Assembly: GCF_003367395.1 (NCBI RefSeq)
Contig: NZ_CP031417.1
Coordinates: 4,526,001 to 4,590,000 of the forward strand
From: Pseudolabrys taiwanensis
GTDB lineage: Bacteria > Pseudomonadota > Alphaproteobacteria > Rhizobiales > Xanthobacteraceae
Length of the DNA: 64,000 nucleotides
Direction: 5' to 3'
The notes under the pieces are model-generated. The model was given only the letters and a program-made list of their open reading frames with translations. It did not search any database and was not told the DNA's origin. Both the position numbers and the translations under genes were made by a program. Each line of letters begins with the position of its first letter. Positions within the stretch are counted from its first letter, which is position 1. Shown here piece by piece: positions 59,356-64,000 of this stretch.

Positions 59356-60236
59356 GGCATACCCTGATCGGGCGGGGGACGGCGGACGGCGCTTTCGACA
59401 CCGGCGGTGGCGGCGCCCGGCGGCTTGCGTCGCGTGAGTTCATTGAGGGCGGGCGACACGTCGGCCGCCCAGGTCGGCGCGGCTTCGCGCCTGGCAACTG
59501 CGACGGGTGGCGATGGTGCGATCTCAAGCGAGCGCACGGATAGCTGCAGGCGGCCGAGCTGCGCCGCGACGATCAGGCGCTCCGCCTCTTTCTCGGTGAC
59601 TTCGAACGTCACGGTCCGTGGCAAACGCGGCTCGGTGGCGGCAAGGCCCCGCGCCGGGGCAGTCGCCGGTTGGCCCGGGCCGGACAGGGCCTGGTCGATG
59701 GCAATGACGCGCACATCGCGCAACACCGTCTCCGCGACCGAACGCACATTGGGATCGGCGGCGGTATCGGCAAAGGTCTGAGTGAGGATCACGTCGACCT
59801 GATCGCCGGGCAGAATAAGGCCGGCCGCGCTCTGCGGCGCATCGACCGCGATCGACACCGCGCGCATGCCGGGCTTAAGCGCGGCGGCGAGGAATTGGCG
59901 CTCGTTCGGCCGCACCAGTTCGGAGGCGATCAGCGGCTCGTCTGCAGCGAAGTCGCGGCGCGCGATCGCGCCGGCGAAGTCAGCTTCGGCTACTTGGCCG
60001 CGCAGGAGGTTGCCGGGATGGATGTCACCGGCGGCCGTTTCGCGCCACCGCATATCCTCTCGGCGTAGCAAGGTACCGGCAGCGACGGCATGCGTGGCGA
60101 CGAGCACGGCTTGACGCGGCGGAGGCCCTTCAGGCGGCGGCGCGGTACCGATCTGGCCCATCCAAAGAATGGACAGAGCCAGCCCGCCGACGAGCGACAG
60201 CACGCCTAGGGCGAGCAGGATGTTACGGAAAGACAT
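59352..60236 (-). CDS. cpaB: Flp pilus assembly protein CpaB (RcpC)
   Basis: A 294-residue periplasmic protein with one N-terminal membrane anchor (LLALGVLSLVGGLALSILWMG). An SAF domain lies at about residues 44-110 (VAAGTLLRREDMRW, EPLIASELV) and an RcpC-type domain follows (RAVSIAVDAPQSAAGLILPGDQVDVILTQ in parts). A proline/arginine-rich tail ends the protein. It may contact periplasmic glycan or the secretin. The start lies 31 bases inside the preceding gene. In most Tad loci cpaC follows it directly; here cpaE does and cpaC is in another unit. Confidence 0.88.
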   Translation of the reverse strand: MSFRNILLALGVLSLVGGLALSILWMGQIGTAPPPEGPPPRQAVLVATHAVAAGTLLRREDMRWRETAAGDIHPGNLLRGQVAEADFAGAIARRDFAADEPLIASELVRPNERQFLAAALKPGMRAVSIAVDAPQSAAGLILPGDQVDVILTQTFADTAADPNVRSVAETVLRDVRVIAIDQALSGPGQPATAPARGLAATEPRLPRTVTFEVTEKEAERLIVAAQLGRLQLSVRSLEIAPSPPVAVARREAAPTWAADVSPALNELTRRKPPGAATAGVESAVRRPPPDQGMP

Positions 60237-60751
60237 CGCTGAATCTCGCTGATGTAATAAGCGACCGCCCCGCCCAGGATTGCGACGGCGTATGGAACGG
60301 ATTGGCCGGTGGCGATGCGGGCGCGCTCGTTACGTCGCCAGCGGGCCAAAGCGGTGGTGCCGGTGGTGGCGTTTCTCCGCTTGAGCGTATGGTATGCGAT
60401 CAAGTAGCCGAGGCTGAGCACGCCGCCGGCCATGGCGATGGCAAACAGCACCACCGCGCTGCGCTCTGGGGGCGTCATCAGCGTGACGGCGGCGATCATC
60501 TTGGCGTCGCCGGCGCCGAGCACATCGTAGTGCGTCAGCACACCGAGGCCGCCAAGCAGCAGAAACGCGAACAGCAGGCTGAGCCAGAGCGCGGCCGGCC
60601 TCTCCACCGCGGCGGCGACCAGGCCGACCGCAGCGACCGCCAGCACGAGCCTGTTCGGAATGATCCGGGCGCGAACGTCCTGCACCGCGGCGACCGACAA
60701 TAAGACAAGAACGATCGGCCACAACACCGCGCGGACGAGAAGAATACTCAT
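60206..60751 (-). CDS. cpaA: Prepilin peptidase CpaA (TadV)
   Basis: A 181-residue membrane protease of the A24 family, short form without the methylation domain. The two catalytic aspartates are in VAAVQDVRARIIPNRL (about residue 25) and GAGDAKM (about residue 81). About five to six hydrophobic segments are visible. It cuts the leader from the Flp pilins and TadE-type pseudopilins. It starts 50 bases after the second flp gene and overlaps cpaB by 31 bases, an unusually long overlap. Confidence 0.9.
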   Translation of the reverse strand: MSILLVRAVLWPIVLVLLSVAAVQDVRARIIPNRLVLAVAAVGLVAAAVERPAALWLSLLFAFLLLGGLGVLTHYDVLGAGDAKMIAAVTLMTPPERSAVVLFAIAMAGGVLSLGYLIAYHTLKRRNATTGTTALARWRRNERARIATGQSVPYAVAILGGAVAYYISEIQRCLSVTSCSP

Positions 60752-60800
60752 GGTCGCCTCCTCTCCTCGTGCCGCTGTCGTGGCCCTGTAGCTCTAGTGG

Positions 60801-60989
60801 TCAGGTCGGCGGGGCGACCTTGCCGCCGATGTAGTTGAACAGTGCGTTCAAGTTTACGCCGAGCAACGTGATGCCGACGATGATCGCCAACGCGACCAAC
60901 GATGCGATCAATCCGTACTCAATTGCCGTGACGCCGCGCTCGGATTCGATTGAGAACCAGCCGGCAACCGCCTTCGATACTTCTCGCAT
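60801..60989 (-). CDS. Flp/Fap-type major pilin, copy 2
   Basis: A 62-residue prepilin. After an 18-19 residue leader ending ESERG, the mature protein opens VTAIEYGLIASLVALAIIVG; the glutamate at mature position 5 and tyrosine at 6 are the diagnostic Flp pair. Cleavage by CpaA is expected after G19. It differs from the other copy at only three positions (E3/K3, N52/T52, A59/K59 region). It has a strong predicted hydrophobic core and a short tail KVAPPT. Confidence 0.93.
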   Translation of the reverse strand: MREVSKAVAGWFSIESERGVTAIEYGLIASLVALAIIVGITLLGVNLNALFNYIGGKVAPPT

Positions 60990-61049
60990 CGTGATCTCCG
61001 CGGTGAAAACGGGGCGACGCCGCCGCTGCGACGACGCGTCCGAACGTCA

Positions 61050-61238
61050 TTAGGTTGGCGGCTTGACCTTGCCGCCGATATAGGTGAACAGCGCGTTCAA
61101 GTTTACGCCGAGCAACGTAATGCCGACGATGATCGCCAGCGCGACCAGCGATGCGATCAGTCCGTACTCAATTGCGGTGACGCCGCGCTCGGATTCGATT
61201 GAGAACCAGCCGGCGACCGCCTTCGATACTTTGCGCAT
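61050..61238 (-). CDS. Flp/Fap-type major pilin, copy 1
   Basis: A 62-residue prepilin almost identical to the next gene. Same leader, same ESERG cleavage context and same EYGLIA core; the tail reads KVKPPT. First gene of the tad unit and nearest the promoter region at 61239-61459, so likely the major pilin. Tandem near-identity at protein level and across the DNA shows a recent duplication or continuing gene conversion. Confidence 0.93.
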   Translation of the reverse strand: MRKVSKAVAGWFSIESERGVTAIEYGLIASLVALAIIVGITLLGVNLNALFTYIGGKVKPPT

Positions 61239-61343
61239 TGGCGATCCCTCTCAGTTAAGGACAATGGATGATCAATACTGAGGGGTGCAGGAAACTGTAT
61301 TGATGGATGTCAAAACTAAGCAGTAATGCGCTGTGAAATACGA

Positions 61344-61369
61344 TATTACCTATAGATTTTCAGGTAATA
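61344..61369. promoter_or_regulatory. Inverted repeat TATTACCT-N10-AGGTAATA upstream of the flp genes
   Basis: Perfect eight-base arms with a ten-base spacer in the AT-rich 221-base gap ahead of the first flp gene and after the GGDEF-EAL gene stop. Its centre is about 118 bases upstream of the flp start. The low-GC stem and absence of a T-run in the minus direction fit an operator for a dimeric regulator more than a terminator. Confidence 0.5.
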
Positions 61370-61459
61370 GTTTTATTTTACTACTGAGTGCTGGTTCGGA
61401 CAGTGGGACCGGAATTATTCGTACCGACGGAGCCCCGTCCATGCCGGCGCCGGCCGGGC

Positions 61460-63775
61460 CTAGTCCGGGCGCTCGTTCTGAGCGACGGTGGTGATGGTCC
61501 CGCGACGCAGAAGCGCGATCAGTTCGTCAGCTTGGCGCGGCGGGCTGAAGTAGAAGCCTTGGACGTAGCGGCAGCCGGCTTGTTTCAGCAGAGCAAGTTG
61601 AGCCGAAGATTCAACCCCCTCGGCTATAACGTCGATGCCGAGCTCTCGTGCAAGGCTGATCGCCGCGCGCACGATGGCGAGGTCGCCAGACTCAGTCGCG
61701 ATATTTCGGATGAACTCTTGCGCAATCTTGATCTGGCTGACGCGGTAAGCCCGCAGATAGCCAAGCGACGAATAACCGGTGCCGAAATCGTCGATCGCGA
61801 TGGCAATGCCGAGCCGGTTTAGACGGTTGATGATGTCGCGGTGCTCAGGTGTCGTGGCCATGAGAACCGACTCGGTGAGCTCGAGGGCAACGGCCGATGG
61901 ATCGATGTTCCATTGCGCCAAGATATGCATGATCTCGGCGTCGAACTCCGGTGAGCCGTTCATCTGCACCGCCGAAACATTCAGCGCTATCCGCGGCGGC
62001 GAAAGCTTCTCACTTTGCCAGGCGCGAATTTGACGACAGACCTGTTCAATGACCCAGCGGCCCAATGGGACTATCGTGCCGCTTTTCTCGGCGACGGGAA
62101 TGAAGTGACTGGGGAGCAGCAGACCGAGTTTTGGGTGGCGCCAACGGGCCAGGGCCTCGAGGCCGACTATGCGGTTCGTATCGATATCGACTTGCGGCTG
62201 GTAATAAAGTTCGAGCTCGCCGCGCTCGAGGCCAAGCCGCAGGTCCGCGGCCATCGTCACCCGTTCGATGACGGCGATGTCGAGCGCCTCGGAATGGAAG
62301 TGGAATTGATTGCGGCCCGCGTCCTTGGCGCGATAGAGCGCGACGTCCGCGTGTTTGATCATTTCTTCGGGCCCGACGATGGAGCGGTCGAAGAAAGCGA
62401 TGCCGATACTCGCTGTGACCTCAACCTGCGTGCCGAGATCGTAGGGTGGTTGTGCAAGTTCCCGCAGAACGCGAGAGGCCAGGGCGCCTGCGTCCGAGGG
62501 GTCGGCGATGTCCAGTTGCAATACACCGAACTCATCGCCGCCGAGGCGTGCCACGATATCGCCCGTACGAACCGCGCCCTGCAGGCGCACGGCGACCATC
62601 TTCAAGAGCGCGTCGCCCTTGCTATGGCCCAGCACGTCGTTGACGTCCTTGAAGTGATCGAGATCGATATAGAGAATGGAGAATGGCTTGGCACCGCGTT
62701 TGGCCGCGGCGAAAGCATGACGCACTTCGTCGAGGAAGGCTGTGCGGTTGGGCAGGCCCGTAAGCTGGTCGGTCGACCTGAAGTGCACGATGTAAGAATC
62801 GGTCGCCTTTCGTCGGTCGATGTCGATCGCGAGTCCTTCGATCTCGGTGACGAGGCCGTTTATGTCGCGAACGGCGGACATGCGGACTTCGAACCACAGA
62901 TATCGGCCGTCGCTTGCGCGTAAGCGCAGATCGGCTGTGGCGCTGGTCGTCGGCCCCGTCGCGATGCGGTCCATGTTGGCCAGCGCGCGGGGCCGGTCTT
63001 CGGGGTGCGTGAGCTCGAGATAGCGCTGTGGCGATTCCAGAAATTCTTCGACGCTGTATCCGTAATGCGTGATGTTCGGGGAGACGTAGCTGATCGCGTA
63101 CGGCTTCTGGGCCGAGATACGAAACAGGATCGTGGCGCTGTTGTCGATGACGCGAGCGGCATCGGCAAGTTCTTTGACGGTTCGCGCGCGGACGACCGCG
63201 GCGCCGACAAGCGTACCGAACAGCTCGCATGCCTCGCTTTCGATTGTTGACCAAGGTCGGTTATCGCGCGGTCGGTCGATTTCGACTTCGCCCCACCACT
63301 TATCGTCGACGAAGACCGGTATGAGGACCGCCGGGCCCGCTCTCTCGTGCGCCGGTCCTTGGCGGGCGCCGTCAAACGCATCGCTCTCGATGGCGATCGT
63401 CTCGCCCTGGGCTAGTCGTGCCGATACGCCCGCCAATGTGGTGTCGAGCCGGGGCAGCACGCAGACGATTTCATCGTGAGTTAGGTCGCTGGCACGCCAG
63501 ACATAGCGACGTTCCGGCTTGAGACGATCGTTCTCGCCAGCGATATTCTGAAACAGGGTGATCTGGCTGGCCCGCAAAGCGTCGCCGAACAACGTGCATA
63601 TGGATGGGATAACCGGCTCAGTGGAGGACCGCGTCAGTACCATCAGGCATTGTTTGATCGCTGCTTGAATCGTGTTGGCATCACGACAGGGAGTGCCAGG
63701 GCCTTGGTTATGCGCTGCGCTGCCCCGGTTTGTCAGGCGAGGAGGATCACCATTCCCTGCATCGTCGTTGCTCAT
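61460..63775 (-). CDS. GAF-PAS-GGDEF-EAL cyclic-di-GMP turnover protein
   Basis: About 771 residues from ATG 63775 (the frame stays open to a GTG at 63835; no clear ribosome binding site decides). A GAF-like sensor domain covers about residues 40-200, a PAS domain about 205-330 (YAISYVSPNITHYGYS then the PAC part), GGDEF about 335-500 and EAL about 510-765. GGDEF is intact at 412-416, with an RTGD inhibitory site five residues before. EAL residues include E540 in LEALARW, ELTES, DDFGTGYSS and EGVE; the KID phrase reads KIA. Both synthesis and hydrolysis of c-di-GMP are possible. No membrane segments. It lies upstream of the Tad pilins in the same direction. Confidence 0.87.
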   Translation of the reverse strand: MSNDDAGNGDPPRLTNRGSAAHNQGPGTPCRDANTIQAAIKQCLMVLTRSSTEPVIPSICTLFGDALRASQITLFQNIAGENDRLKPERRYVWRASDLTHDEIVCVLPRLDTTLAGVSARLAQGETIAIESDAFDGARQGPAHERAGPAVLIPVFVDDKWWGEVEIDRPRDNRPWSTIESEACELFGTLVGAAVVRARTVKELADAARVIDNSATILFRISAQKPYAISYVSPNITHYGYSVEEFLESPQRYLELTHPEDRPRALANMDRIATGPTTSATADLRLRASDGRYLWFEVRMSAVRDINGLVTEIEGLAIDIDRRKATDSYIVHFRSTDQLTGLPNRTAFLDEVRHAFAAAKRGAKPFSILYIDLDHFKDVNDVLGHSKGDALLKMVAVRLQGAVRTGDIVARLGGDEFGVLQLDIADPSDAGALASRVLRELAQPPYDLGTQVEVTASIGIAFFDRSIVGPEEMIKHADVALYRAKDAGRNQFHFHSEALDIAVIERVTMAADLRLGLERGELELYYQPQVDIDTNRIVGLEALARWRHPKLGLLLPSHFIPVAEKSGTIVPLGRWVIEQVCRQIRAWQSEKLSPPRIALNVSAVQMNGSPEFDAEIMHILAQWNIDPSAVALELTESVLMATTPEHRDIINRLNRLGIAIAIDDFGTGYSSLGYLRAYRVSQIKIAQEFIRNIATESGDLAIVRAAISLARELGIDVIAEGVESSAQLALLKQAGCRYVQGFYFSPPRQADELIALLRRGTITTVAQNERPD

Positions 63776-64000
63776 ACGTGCCGGCCGGGTCCAACGATGG
63801 CGAAGGGGCTGACTGAAGGTAGTCTCGCCGGCCACAGCGCCACGCAGGACGATAGCGCTAAGCCAATGCCAGTATCGATCAATCGCCCAAATGCCCCTTG
63901 ACGGGCGTCAAATACCGTAGCGCACCTCCCCGCATAAAAGCTATTGGCGGGCGAATGGCCGTATACTGGCAATATTCTACCTGGACGGGTTTGTCGGTGG
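63776..64000. other. Window end, no supported gene
   Basis: The last 225 bases lie upstream of the GGDEF-EAL gene and should contain its promoter. No second gene, RNA or repeat is recognisable; short frames on both strands lack family likeness. Confidence 0.4.

Noticed and set aside
59356..59527. Extended N-terminus for the cpaF frame reaching into cpaE and cpaB
   Set aside because: The extension is out-of-frame translation of cpaE and cpaB; the real start at 58156 gives a normal CpaF N-terminus.
1..64000. CRISPR arrays, insertion sequences, rRNA genes or prophage
   Set aside because: No regularly spaced repeats, transposase or phage-structural frames or rRNA sequence were found.

Overview
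The window looks like chromosome of a GC-rich alphaproteobacterium of the Hyphomicrobiales (Bradyrhizobium/Rhodopseudomonas/Xanthobacteraceae side). The pointers are the GC-rich codon use, the many periplasmic-receptor transporters (Liv, TRAP, Bug/TctC), two dispersed palindromic repeats of a kind common in that group, an Irr-like iron box, and a Tad pilus locus. Genus assignment is inference. There is no rRNA, CRISPR array, insertion sequence or phage module; one tRNA-Ser(GGA) is present.

Layout. 1-1707: tungstate-type ABC transporter tupBCA on the minus strand, with tupA cut by the window start. 1880-1969: tRNA-Ser, followed by about 700 bases of decayed sequence. 2709-9950: a metal or metallophore uptake island, made of an FmdE-like protein with two ThuA/GATase1-like paralogues, convergent with a FecCD-type ABC importer that is divergent from a TonB receptor. 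10034-16572: a YciI protein, an Fbp/Afu-type ABC importer, a LysR regulator and an MLE-type enolase-superfamily enzyme. 16682-25599: a minus-strand run of GMC oxidoreductase, livHMGF, binding protein and aldehyde dehydrogenase, with a divergent LysR regulator. 25600-26829: debris including a scrambled aldehyde dehydrogenase pseudogene. 26830-33022: a catabolic cluster (Bug receptor, FAD monooxygenase, DapA-like lyase, GlcG-like protein, two-barrel protein, LysR). 33100-35312: SnoaL pseudogene, isochorismatase-type hydrolase and divergent LysR. 35421-43372: an organosulfur-type cluster (flavin reductase, TRAP transporter, SsuD-like and DszA/NtaA-like monooxygenases, a leaderless SsuA-like protein, an ArsR/BigR-like repressor).

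43504-49634 is the most unusual region. Four overlapping secreted-protein genes encode an NlpC/P60-like protein, a trypsin-fold protein whose catalytic serine is glycine, an intact trypsin-like protease, and a 709-residue protein with two trypsin domains (first lacking its serine, second intact). It resembles a protease plus pseudoprotease cascade and lies beside a Tad locus.

49796-61238 is an apparently complete tad/cpa (Flp pilus) locus in three transcription units: flp, flp, cpaA, cpaB, cpaE, cpaF, tadB, tadC (minus); tadG-like, tadE, tadE (plus); cpaC, short cpaD-like, tadD-like (minus). A GAF-PAS-GGDEF-EAL protein (61460-63775) sits upstream of the pilins and could link c-di-GMP to piliation. 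The last 225 bases hold nothing recognisable.
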